NCBI GenBank assembly: GCA_016715505.1
Contig: JADJZY010000034.1
Location: 338,402-402,401, forward strand
Reading direction: 5' to 3'
Source: Bacteroidota bacterium
GTDB taxonomy: Bacteria > Bacteroidota > Bacteroidia > Chitinophagales > Chitinophagaceae
DNA length: 64,000 nt
Numbering within the stretch: the first letter of the stretch is position 1; the number at the start of each line of letters is the position of its first letter. Of this stretch, positions 33,428 through 42,302 are shown in pieces. A program made the position numbers and the translations under genes. The notes beneath the pieces are model-generated. The model made no database searches. It was not told where the DNA came from and saw only the letters and a list, made by a program, of their open reading frames with translations.

Positions 33428-34288
33428 TCAACCCAACTTTTCCTTACGCACCCATATCATCCATTTTCCTGAAAAGCCGCATTTCAGGGTTCGTGTCATC
33501 CATCGATCTATGCGCCAAATCAATTTTCCATACCTTCTCCCCCATTCTTCCGATCGATTCGTCAATAATCGCCGATGGATGGCATAAAAACATTTACCAA
33601 AAATGAGGTAAGTCAAATATGTCCTGAAATCATAACACATTTGGGTCAGGTTAAATGCTGGCCTGGGCTTTAATGTCTGAAATGCATGAGTGGCAAATAA
33701 ATCATTCCAATCCTGCATTCGACGAATTTTATTATGCATAGTATGATCAAATTCTTTGCCGGCTGTTTGTTTTCGCTGCCAACCAAAAACCTGATGCTGA
33801 TAAACTGCATCTAATACTACAATACATCCACCAGGCTTCAAAACCTTTTGGAGGGTATGAATGGCTTTAAACCATTTCTCATCATCGGTGATATGTAAAA
33901 AAACCATCGCTGCAAATATAAAATCATACCCTTCGGATGATAGTTCATGCTCTTTAATCGCACTCACATCTGAACAAATAAAATGATGTTGCGGGAATTT
34001 GTTTTGTAAATTTTTGGTGGCCGTTTCAGTCAATTCTATCCCTGTATAAGTAGCAATTGGATGTTGTAAAAAGAATTGTGTCCAAAAGCCAGAACCCGGG
34101 CCAATTTCAAGAATATGTTTGTTGTTCAAACTTATGTTTTCTTCTGACATGAATTGCACCAAACCTTCAAGTTGCTGCTGATGCAACATTTGATTGTAAC
34201 TGAGTGGCCATTCAGGATAACAAACCGCTTTTGCATCTGAAGTTTGTTCATAAATCTCTTTCCAATATTCCGGTGCCTGATAGGACAT
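33428..34288 (-). CDS. Class I SAM-dependent methyltransferase
   Basis: 286 residues. The SAM-binding motif I is ILEIGPGSGFWTQFFL, with motif II-like YTGIELTETA and a post-motif FAAMVFLHITDDEKWFKAI. The layout LKPGGCIVVLDAV is typical of Methyltransf_11/25 domains. In a polysaccharide cluster it probably methylates a sugar or a lipid-linked intermediate, but the substrate is not shown by sequence. Cytoplasmic. Confidence 0.85.
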   Translation of the reverse strand: MSYQAPEYWKEIYEQTSDAKAVCYPEWPLSYNQMLHQQQLEGLVQFMSEENISLNNKHILEIGPGSGFWTQFFLQHPIATYTGIELTETATKNLQNKFPQHHFICSDVSAIKEHELSSEGYDFIFAAMVFLHITDDEKWFKAIHTLQKVLKPGGCIVVLDAVYQHQVFGWQRKQTAGKEFDHTMHNKIRRMQDWNDLFATHAFQTLKPRPAFNLTQMCYDFRTYLTYLIFGKCFYAIHRRLLTNRSEEWGRRYGKLIWRIDRWMTRTLKCGFSGKWMIWVRKEKLG

Positions 34289-34339
34289 GCGTCAAATGTA
34301 CGAACACCCTCATAATTTTATGGTGGTTTTCAACATCCA

Positions 34340-35590
34340 TCAGCGTTTATAAAAATGATAGTAATAAAAGATGGCCGTGGAAGTATAAGATATCACCGAG
34401 GTCCATGCAGCGCCGGCTATCCCAAAGTCCGGGATTAAAATAAACCCGAACAACAAAGTCAGAACCATTCCAATCAACGACCCCATCAGATTTCGTTTCA
34501 TGAGTCCTTTACCTGCAAAATATGCACTAATCGGAAGTGCTCCGGCAATAGGAATGATGCCGCCGGATAAAATGATTAAAATGTAACTTGCTTCACAAAA
34601 TCCCTCGCCGTACCACCTAGGAATGATCCAAAATGACAATATGCTTCCGAAGGCACAAGCTGCAATGGCATAGTAGAGCATCTGCTTTTGTAATTTATGG
34701 ACTTTGTCAAATTGAACTTCCGGATTTTTTTCAGCAGCGACAATACTATAAACCATCCCATGAATCACATTCGGCAACAACCAAACCAATTGTATCAGGG
34801 AAACAGCCAACGTATAAATACCTAATTCAGCTTGTGAATGATACCATCGAATGAGCCACACATCAGCCTTGTAATTCAGAAATTGAAGGGCATTCGCAAA
34901 TAGTATCCATTTCGCGAATGGCCATAAAACCTTGAATGTTGACCAATCTGAAAACTCCCATCGTATGGTTCTGTATAGTTTACCCCACAGTAAATAAAAT
35001 CCAACACCAAGTTGCAATGCTCCTGAAATAAGCACCACAAACATGGCGTAAAGAAATATCTCTGGATAGGTCCAAATGTGAGCATAATACAAAAAGACAT
35101 TGCCCGATAACAAGCTTAGACTCCCCAACAAATTAATTACCGAATGTTTGGTAAACAATTGTTCTGACTGCAAAAAGGCGCCATTGATTTGAATAAGCAT
35201 CTGTATCACCAGATAAATCAAAAATAGAATCAATAAAGCCTGCTGCCCCTGAATCTCACGCCCCAGAAACATTTCCAGTAAGGAGTGATTGTGGAACAGG
35301 AAAAGAAATATTGCGGGGACAAGAATAAGCACAAGACTAAGCCCTATGGAGGTCGATAAAAGTTTTGCTTTCGACCATTTTCCTCCAGCCGCTAAATAAA
35401 CGATTGCTGAAGGGAAGCCCATCCCCAGAAACAATAAAAGGAATTGTGCCGAATTCAAGTATAATGCCCATCCACCTTGTCCCGTTGTTCCTAACATTCT
35501 GACTAAAAATATCGAGGCCAAAAAATTGCAGACCACTGTGATGGCCTGAATTAAATAGTTTCGGGTGATATGCGTGCGCCAGTTAAACAA
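34340..35590 (-). CDS. Polysaccharide flippase/transporter (MATE-like)
   Basis: 416 residues, about 12 membrane segments (LIQAITVVCNFLASIFLVRML, LVLILVPAIFLFLF, LIILSGGIIPIAGALP, SLIGMVLTLLFGFIL). The opening pattern with GTTGQGGWALYLN is common to the PST/MOP family. It is the upstream-most gene of the polysaccharide run and the second flippase in it, suggesting two lipid-linked products or a diverged duplicate. Confidence 0.85.
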   Translation of the reverse strand: MFNWRTHITRNYLIQAITVVCNFLASIFLVRMLGTTGQGGWALYLNSAQFLLLFLGMGFPSAIVYLAAGGKWSKAKLLSTSIGLSLVLILVPAIFLFLFHNHSLLEMFLGREIQGQQALLILFLIYLVIQMLIQINGAFLQSEQLFTKHSVINLLGSLSLLSGNVFLYYAHIWTYPEIFLYAMFVVLISGALQLGVGFYLLWGKLYRTIRWEFSDWSTFKVLWPFAKWILFANALQFLNYKADVWLIRWYHSQAELGIYTLAVSLIQLVWLLPNVIHGMVYSIVAAEKNPEVQFDKVHKLQKQMLYYAIAACAFGSILSFWIIPRWYGEGFCEASYILIILSGGIIPIAGALPISAYFAGKGLMKRNLMGSLIGMVLTLLFGFILIPDFGIAGAAWTSVISYTSTAIFYYYHFYKR

Positions 35591-35724
35591 CTATAAACTT
35601 TATTGCTGCAAAGTAATACCAATTCCAATGAAGATATGTTCAAAGTCTGTGTGTGTTGTTTGGTATTATCTACCAACCCGGCCTGATGATAAGGATTTGC
35701 CAGAGAGATAAGAACCCTCAAAAA

Positions 35725-35749
35725 AAAAGTGCCCCCTAGGAGCACTTTT
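35725..35749 (-). terminator. Intrinsic terminator of the M13 peptidase gene
   Basis: AAAAGTGC (35725-35732) pairs with GCACTTTT (35742-35749) around a short loop. On the minus strand the stem runs into a T-rich tract. It lies 23 bp past the peptidase stop at 35773. Confidence 0.8.
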
Positions 35750-35772
35750 AAAATAGTAATTCAATCAAATCT

Positions 35773-37830
35773 TTACCAAACTCTTATTCGTTGTTCGGCA
35801 GGCTTAAACATTTTTTGTCCTTCTTTCACATTAAATGCCAAGTAAAACGGATCGAAATTTGACAAAGGACCATTACAACGATGCTCACCCGGCGAATGCA
35901 CATCGGTCACCAAGCGCTGCTCAGCTTCTTTATCGGTGATATTCTGACGCCATACTTGTGCCCAACTTAAGAAGAACCTTTGATCGCCTGTAAATCCATC
36001 AATCTGTTCATTGCCCTTCCCTTGCTGGGTCATTTTATAAGCATCGTAGGCGATGGTCACCCCACCTAAATCTGCGATATTTTCTCCCAAAGTCAATGCC
36101 CCGTTTACATGTTTACCATCCAAAATGGTATACGCATCATATTGTTCCTGAACGGCTTTTGTTTTTGCATCAAAGCGGGTTTTATCATCCGCACTCCACC
36201 AGTTTTTCAGGTTTCCATCCGCAGCATATTGACAACCCTGATCATCAAAACCATGGGTCATTTCGTGCCCAATGACGGCCCCAATGGCTCCATATATCGG
36301 CGCATCATCCACACTTAAATCAAAAAATGGATATTGCAAGATTCCAGCAGGGAAAACGATTTCATTAAAGGCCGGATTGTAGTAGGCATTCACTGTTGGC
36401 GGCGTCATTCCCCATTCCGTTTTATCAACAGGTTTGCCCAATTTTGAAATCATGTATTTATAATCAAACAAATTGGAGTTCATGATGTTTTTCACATAGG
36501 AATCCCGAACAATTTCCAAGCCGGTATAATCGCGCCATTTATCCGGATAACCAATTTTCTTAATAAATGTATGCAATTTTTCCAGGGCTTTGGTTTTGGT
36601 ACTATCACTCATCCAGTCGAGTTTTTTGATACGAGCTTCAAAGGCAACCTGCAAATTATTCACCAATTCCTCCATCCTTTTTTTCGCTTCAGCGGTGAAA
36701 TATTTTTCAGTATACATTTGACCCAATTGCTCACCTACAGCGCCATCCACAACTGAAAGTACTCTTTTCCATCGTGGCTTTTGTTCTTTCTGTCCACGCA
36801 ATTCCAAACCATAAAACGAAAAACTTTCCTGATCAAATCCCTTATTCAAATAAGCGGCCATGTTACTGATTGTATGCCATTTTAAATATACTTTCCAATC
36901 ATCGATAGGTGTTGATTGAACCATGGCCGACATCGCTTTAAAAAATCCGGGTTGTGCTACCAATATGGTGTCCTGACCTTTGACCATGATCTGATCAAAG
37001 AACATTTTCCAATCGATTCCTTTGGCACTTTCATTCATTTGCTGAATAGCCATTTTATTATACATCAGATAAGGATCACGCATCGCCACCCGATCCATAC
37101 TGGCTTCTGCCAACTTGGTTTCTAATGCCAAAATTGTTTGAGCATGCTTTGTTGCATCTTCCGGAGTTTCGCCGGCCAATTTTAACATGTTGGAAATGTG
37201 AACCAAATATTTAGCCCGAATTTCGGTTTCACGGGCGTCCTTTTTTAAATAATAATCACGATCCGGCAGACCCAATCCTCCCTGATACATATTGCAGATA
37301 TTTTTGGTAACCTCCTTATCATCCGGACCAACGTACACACTAAACAGCGGATTTAAACCAACGGTGGTCATTCTAGCCAATTCGTTTGCCAATGTCGCTG
37401 CGTCCTGAATCCCATTAATACGATCCAATTCAGGTTGAATAGCGGAAATACCCGCCTTTTCGATAGCCGCGGTATCCATGCCGGATGCATACAAATCACC
37501 TACCATTTGAGCCGGACTTCCTTTTGGGCTGCCAGATTTAGCAGATGTTTCTTCCAGGATGCCCTTCAAGGCTTTTTTATTAAAGTCTTCGAGCAGATTA
37601 AAACTGCCCCAGCGTGTTTCAGTTCCGGGTATTGGATTATTTTTCATCCATGTGCCATTGGCAAACAAATAAAAATTATCGCCTGGCACCACGCTACTAT
37701 CGATGTGGGCAGGGTCAATAAACTTGGTACCCGATGGAATACTGCTTGCAGCCATTTTGCTGCCTTTCTGCTCCTGACAAGCACTCAAACTGATTGCTGC
37801 AACACATGCAGCCAAAAAAATCTTTCTCAT
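35773..37830 (-). CDS. M13 family zinc metallopeptidase (PepO/neprilysin-like), lipoprotein
   Basis: 685 residues from the start at 37830, chosen because MRKIFLAACVAAISLSAC is a lipoprotein signal with lipobox LSAC. A longer frame to 38037 adds 69 non-signal residues. Neprilysin-fold features are complete: FANGTWMKNNPIP near the N terminus, VNAYYNPAFNEIVFPAG, zinc motif GHEMTHGFDD, GENIADLGG with the third ligand, and the terminal RIRVW. It would degrade peptides in the periplasm or at the surface. It is transcribed alone, with its own terminator. Confidence 0.95.
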   Translation of the reverse strand: MRKIFLAACVAAISLSACQEQKGSKMAASSIPSGTKFIDPAHIDSSVVPGDNFYLFANGTWMKNNPIPGTETRWGSFNLLEDFNKKALKGILEETSAKSGSPKGSPAQMVGDLYASGMDTAAIEKAGISAIQPELDRINGIQDAATLANELARMTTVGLNPLFSVYVGPDDKEVTKNICNMYQGGLGLPDRDYYLKKDARETEIRAKYLVHISNMLKLAGETPEDATKHAQTILALETKLAEASMDRVAMRDPYLMYNKMAIQQMNESAKGIDWKMFFDQIMVKGQDTILVAQPGFFKAMSAMVQSTPIDDWKVYLKWHTISNMAAYLNKGFDQESFSFYGLELRGQKEQKPRWKRVLSVVDGAVGEQLGQMYTEKYFTAEAKKRMEELVNNLQVAFEARIKKLDWMSDSTKTKALEKLHTFIKKIGYPDKWRDYTGLEIVRDSYVKNIMNSNLFDYKYMISKLGKPVDKTEWGMTPPTVNAYYNPAFNEIVFPAGILQYPFFDLSVDDAPIYGAIGAVIGHEMTHGFDDQGCQYAADGNLKNWWSADDKTRFDAKTKAVQEQYDAYTILDGKHVNGALTLGENIADLGGVTIAYDAYKMTQQGKGNEQIDGFTGDQRFFLSWAQVWRQNITDKEAEQRLVTDVHSPGEHRCNGPLSNFDPFYLAFNVKEGQKMFKPAEQRIRVW

Positions 37831-38101
37831 ATTTTGTAGTTTTATTGCGACATAGGAAGAAATAAATCGCCTCCTTTGTCGAAAAATCGCGTGAAAATAG
37901 GGCAAACCCCTGAGTTGCACACTCAAATTAGGACAAATGGACGATTCTCGGGATAAAGGTTTCAAAACGGATATAGAATAACAACTTTTAGCCCATTTAT
38001 TGGTGATTAAGGCATACCGAGCCTTTGGGTTAAACAAGGAATTGGGAATGAAAGCCCAACTGCAAAATCCGGGTTAAATTTTATCAAAATTCAAAAGCCT
38101 C

Positions 38102-38132
38102 TTTCGCATACTTATTTTTTTACATACATTTG
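38102..38132 (+). promoter_or_regulatory. Predicted sigma-A promoter of ftsX
   Basis: TTTC (38102-38105), 19 bp, then TACATTTG (38125-38132), fitting TTTG-N19-21-TAnnTTTG. The ftsX ATG at 38140 follows 7 bp later, so the leader is essentially absent. The rest of the 309-bp gap back to 37831 holds no gene. Confidence 0.6.
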
Positions 38133-38139
38133 AAGGCTT

Positions 38140-39020
38140 ATGAGCAATGATACCGTCATTGAATCCACACGGGTTAAAAAAGGGAAGGTAACTTATATCT
38201 ATTCGATCATAGGGGTTGCCCTCGTGCTTTTTTTATTAGGTTCATTAGGCTGGTTGGTGATTAATGCCGGGCAACTTTCTAAAACCTTTAAGGAAAACAT
38301 TGAGATTTCAGTCATTCTCAATGATAATACCCGGGATGATCTGGGTATGAAAATGAAAGAAATCATCGATCAGCAGGCATTTACTAAATCATCTCAATAC
38401 ATTACCAAGGAAAAGGCTGCAGAACAATTCAGCAAGGATTTTGGTGAAGATTTTTTACAAGTTCTGGATTATAATCCCCTTTATACCTCTGTCAATTTTC
38501 ATTTGCATTCAGATTACATGAATTCGGATAGTTTGGTGAAAATCGAACGTTTTCTCAAACAAAGCAATATAGTTCGAGAGGTTTTTTATCAAAAAATCTG
38601 GTAGACATCATGAATAGCAATGTACGCAGAATCGGTATTGTGATTGGCGTCATTTCCCTGTTCCTGATTTTTTCAGTTATCATGCTCATCGATAACACCA
38701 TTCGACTGGCCATGTTTAGCAACCGTTTTCTCATCAAAACAATGCAAATGGTGGGCGCAACACGTTGGTTTATTGCCAAGCCCTTTAATATCAGAGGGGT
38801 CATTAATGGGATAATCAGTGCAGTGCTTGCTATTGCCGGCATTCTTTTACTCAAACTTTTTGCCGAAAGCTGGCTGCCTGAGTTAAAATCCCTCAGCAGC
38901 CTCAAGTGGATGTCAATACTATGTTTTAGTATATTAGCGCTCGGTATTATTATATCTTTGCTGAGTACACATCGTTCAGTGATCAAATATTTGCGTACCC
39001 ATTTGGATGATCTTTATTAA
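38140..39020 (+). CDS. ftsX: Cell-division permease-like protein FtsX (one frameshift)
   Basis: Two frames (38140-38604, 38610-39020) join to about 293 residues when one A is restored in the run 38591-38596, giving FYQKNLVDIMNSN across the break. First membrane segment VALVLFLLGSLGWLVI, then an extracytoplasmic loop (EISVILNDNTRDD, ITKEKAAEQF), then three C-terminal segments with the family motif MQMVGATRWFIAKPF. FtsX works with the ATPase FtsE to activate cell-wall hydrolases at the septum. ftsE is not adjacent. It leads an apparent operon with DUF3098 and uppP. Confidence 0.93.
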
Positions 39021-39040
39021 TTTTAAACTTATTTAAATTT

Positions 39041-39301
39041 ATGTCAACCCCATCGAACAAAAGCACCGGAAACAACGATAAACAATTTCTTTTTGGTAAA
39101 GAAAATTATATGCTGATGGCCGTTGGTCTGGTCGTGATTATTATCGGTTACTTTTTAATGTCTGGTGGTAAAAGTGCAGATCCCAATGTGTTTAATGCGG
39201 ACGAAATTTATTCACCCGTCCGAATTACCGTAGCGCCATTGCTCGTTTTACTCGGATTGGCTATTGAAGGATATGCCATTATGCGAAAACCAAAATCATA
39301 A
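39041..39301 (+). CDS. DUF3098 family small membrane protein
   Basis: 86 residues with two membrane segments (MLMAVGLVVIIIGYFLMSGG and ITVAPLLVLLGLAIEGYAIM) separated by a short loop that contains FNADEIYSPVR, the hallmark of DUF3098. Function unknown. The position between ftsX and uppP is recurrent in Bacteroidota from general knowledge, suggesting a role in envelope growth. It lies 20 bp after ftsX. Confidence 0.85.
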   Translation: MSTPSNKSTGNNDKQFLFGKENYMLMAVGLVVIIIGYFLMSGGKSADPNVFNADEIYSPVRITVAPLLVLLGLAIEGYAIMRKPKS

Positions 39302-39323
39302 TTGCATTATTTTCGGCTGATTC

Positions 39324-40148
39324 ATGACCATTCTTCAAGCTATTTTAATTGCCCTTATTGAGGGGCTCACCGAGTTTTTACCAATCTCATCTACGGCTCA
39401 CATGGTTTTTCTGAGTGCCTTCTTTCAGATTTCCAATGATGAGTTTGTTAAGATGTTTGAAGTATCCATTCAGTTTGGGGCCATACTTGCAGTTGTATTT
39501 CTTTATTGGAAAAAATTTTTCGATTTTAAAAAAATCAACTTCTATTTAAAACTAGGTTTCGCGGTAATACCCGCACTTGTATTGGGCTATCTGCTGGATG
39601 ATTACATTGAAAGTGTTTTAGAAAAACCACTCCCCATCGCCTTGGTGCTGATTGCCGGAGGGATTGTTTTATTATTTATTGATAACTATTTTAAAAATCC
39701 TCAAATCCACAGGGAGGAAGATATCAGCATTCCGGTTGCCGTTAAAATAGGTTTTTGGCAATGTTTGGCGATGATGCCGGGTACAAGTCGGGCTGCAGCT
39801 TCCATTATTGGGGGTATGCAGCAAAAATTAAGTCGTGAGGCGGCGGCTGAGTTTTCCTTCTTCCTGGCTGTTCCAACCATGTTGGCAGTCACAGCCTATT
39901 CCGTCATCGTGAAAGATTGGACGGTTCAGGGACAAAATTTAAAAGGATACGAAATGATCTTTTCAGATAATCGACATCTCTTGTTGTTTCTGCTTGGAAA
40001 CGTTGTGGCATTCATTGTAGCCGTTTTAGCCATTAAATTTTTTATTGGCATGATTAAAAAATACGGGTTCCGTTTTTGGGGCTATTACCGCATCGCTGCA
40101 GGAATTCTGGTTCTGATTTTAATTTGGGCCGGACTATTACAGTCTTAA
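39324..40148 (+). CDS. uppP: Undecaprenyl-diphosphatase
   Basis: 274 residues, polytopic. It dephosphorylates undecaprenyl pyrophosphate so the carrier can be reused for peptidoglycan and polysaccharide synthesis. Both signature regions are present: EGLTEFLPISSTAHM near residue 14 and PGTSRAAASIIGGM near residue 152. It is 22 bp downstream of DUF3098 and probably in the ftsX operon. Its stop TAA (40146-40148) sits in a TTAA shared with the convergent TPR gene. Confidence 0.95.
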   Translation: MTILQAILIALIEGLTEFLPISSTAHMVFLSAFFQISNDEFVKMFEVSIQFGAILAVVFLYWKKFFDFKKINFYLKLGFAVIPALVLGYLLDDYIESVLEKPLPIALVLIAGGIVLLFIDNYFKNPQIHREEDISIPVAVKIGFWQCLAMMPGTSRAAASIIGGMQQKLSREAAAEFSFFLAVPTMLAVTAYSVIVKDWTVQGQNLKGYEMIFSDNRHLLLFLLGNVVAFIVAVLAIKFFIGMIKKYGFRFWGYYRIAAGILVLILIWAGLLQS

Positions 40149-41244
40149 TTTTTTGATCTTTACAAATAAAGCCGGTTGTATAAGTATTGCGGAGGTTTAA
40201 TTCGAGTTTATGTTTCTGCATCCATTCTTCAAATTGCTTAAAAGTGCTGCCGTTTTTTTGCAACCATAGTTGATATTCCTCTGGTTGCCCTTTGCGAAAT
40301 AACCAATAAACATAAGCCTCCAATAAGTTTTTTTCGGCCAATTCATTTTGTTGATCCAAAATTGCATTCGGATAGCGTTTATTGTTTTTTCGTTCAAACC
40401 ATTGCAAATTGGCAGCCCGATAGAGCGTAAATATTTCCTTTAAACTGAGTTTAGATTTACTTTTAGCTTGAGTTCGATTTATTAAAATGGGCGTAAAGCC
40501 AACCATGAATCCGGCTTCATAAGATGCGGCAAAAGGTAATACCAATTTTCCTTTCTCCATGGAAGCTTCCATGATTTTGGTGAGTACCACTTCTGCAGAG
40601 GAATCTGTGAACTTGATAGCACTTTGAATGGTCATATAAAGCATCTCACTCATGTTTTCGTTTCGTTGTCCGGCCAGTTCGAGATTCATAAATATTTCTC
40701 CCATCATCAGTACATTAAAACGCTCTTCTGTCAGGGCCCAAATAGTAGCTGCTCCTCTGTAAGCACTTGCCAGTGAGGGTTCGGTTTTGATGGCCTGTTC
40801 ATATCTACATAAGGCCTGTTCGTAATGATTACGTTGGGTAAACAAATGTCCTTCTTCAACCCATAAACGGCCCGACTTTGGAAATCGTCTCCGACCATCC
40901 TGATAAACCTTCATGGCCCCTGAACTATCCCCTTTCAAATCCAATGTATTACCCAACATAGCATAAGCTTCAGGGGAAGTATTGCGGTAATTGCCATTCA
41001 CTGCTTTTTGAAAATAAGGCAAAGCCTTTAAATAATCCAAACGTAAGTAATACGCCATCCCCATTTCGTAAACGGGAGCCATATTGGAAGGATCGGACTT
41101 TTCGGCCTGACTCAGCAATTCCAAAGCCTGATCATATTTTCCGGATTCCATTTGCAGAATCGCTGCCTTGATTAAGGTATCTGCCTTTTGACCATATATC
41201 AAAAATGGCCCACAGAAGAATAAACAAAAAAGAATCGTTTTCAT
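40145..41244 (-). CDS. Secreted TPR-repeat protein
   Basis: About 365 residues. Signal peptide MKTILFCLFFCGPFLIYGQ, then TPR units (YDQALELLSQAEKSDPSNMAPVY, YLKALPYFQKAVNGNY, SGAMKVYQDGRRRFPKSGRLW, YEQALCRYEQAIKTEP) to about residue 170, then an unassigned C-terminal region. The literal frame continues to 40054 through uppP. Restoring one T in the run 40149-40154 gives an immediate stop after ICKDQKN, within the TTAA at the uppP stop, which is the more likely end. Probably periplasmic; function unknown. Confidence 0.72.
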
Positions 41245-41487
41245 GTTACGGGATTTGGATCAAGGGTAAAAATAAAAAATCATCGGAAGGATTAAAACAT
41301 AAATTTATGACGAATTAAATGTTGTTCATTCTTTCAACAAACCCACTTTTCACAAATTGAACAAGTTGTAGCCAATCAAGATTTGATCTCTATCCCACAT
41401 GAATTGCATTCCACAGGCAAATCAGACCGGGAAATTAAACAGCCTAAAATGTATTTTTTGCCTCTATTGTACTTCATCCGTAGATTA

Positions 41488-41519
41488 TTCGGCAAAGCAA
41501 GTTTTGGCACCTACCTTTG
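41488..41519 (+). promoter_or_regulatory. Predicted promoter of the AraC-family gene
   Basis: TACCTTTG (41512-41519) is an exact TAnnTTTG box. TTCG at 41488-41491 is a weak -33 match at 20 bp spacing. The ATG at 41526 is 6 bp downstream. The remainder of the gap from 41245 holds no gene. Confidence 0.5.
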
Positions 41520-41525
41520 CCTGCG

Positions 41526-42293
41526 ATGCCGAATATCCCCATTTGTAATGGCTTGAAAATAACGTTGTCACCCCATCAAAAGTGCAGCGATTTACAATTG
41601 GAAATGACTTGCTTTCTCGACGGCAGACTCGACATCCTAATTTCCGGATTTCATTCGGTTCAAAAAAAAGGTTATGAGATCCACCTAACTTTTGAATCCG
41701 GTTATTTACAGAAATATCCTGAATTGAGTTTGGTTCAAACTTTGGGTTTTAAAGTTCATCAATACCAACAAGGTTCCGCACTTTCATGCCGGATTGAACC
41801 AATCGCGGATTCCATTTTTGAATATACTGAAGCTCAACCTGTTTTAAAGGAAATGATGCTCGAAAGTTTGGCCCTTCAAATTTTATTTCATGCCCTGGAA
41901 GATCGAAAAGATTGTGATAAAACGCCTTGCTTTCATTGCCGTTTTTTGAATATCCCATCCGAAAAACAAAAAATCATGCAAGCCCGTGTACTGGCCATGA
42001 TTCATTTGTCTGAACCACTTTCAATTCCTGCCCTGGCAAGAGCTGTGCACATCAATGAATGTTATTTAAAAAAGGGGTTTAAAGAATTGTTTGGCACTTC
42101 CATTTATGATTTTATTCAACAGGAAAGGGTTCGTAAAGCCAAACATTTTTTAAGTAGTTCACGCATTAGTGTGCAGCAAATTGCATTGGAATTGGGTTAT
42201 TCGAATACGAGCAATTTTACCAACGCCTTTAAAAAATTGACCGGATTATCGCCCACTGAATGGCAAAAAATTTCCGACAAAGAATTTGCTTAA
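41526..42293 (+). CDS. AraC-family transcriptional regulator (PchR-like layout)
   Basis: 255 residues from the ATG at 41526; a TTG at 41517 lies inside the promoter box and is less likely. The C-terminal 95 residues are a double helix-turn-helix: SIPALARAVHINECYLKKGFKELFG and ISVQQIALELGYSNTSNFTNAFKKLTG. The linker with MMLESLALQILFHAL resembles the segment of PchR-type siderophore regulators. CDKTPCFHC could bind a metal, which is speculation. The target is unknown; no siderophore genes are adjacent. Confidence 0.88.
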   Translation: MPNIPICNGLKITLSPHQKCSDLQLEMTCFLDGRLDILISGFHSVQKKGYEIHLTFESGYLQKYPELSLVQTLGFKVHQYQQGSALSCRIEPIADSIFEYTEAQPVLKEMMLESLALQILFHALEDRKDCDKTPCFHCRFLNIPSEKQKIMQARVLAMIHLSEPLSIPALARAVHINECYLKKGFKELFGTSIYDFIQQERVRKAKHFLSSSRISVQQIALELGYSNTSNFTNAFKKLTGLSPTEWQKISDKEFA

Positions 42294-42302
42294 TCCTACC
42301 CA

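Noticed and set aside
37831..38037. Longer start for the M13 peptidase
   Set aside because: It would bury the lipoprotein signal peptide inside the protein.
40054..40144. C-terminal extension of the TPR protein through uppP
   Set aside because: The extension has no repeat content, and one added T creates a stop exactly at the uppP stop.
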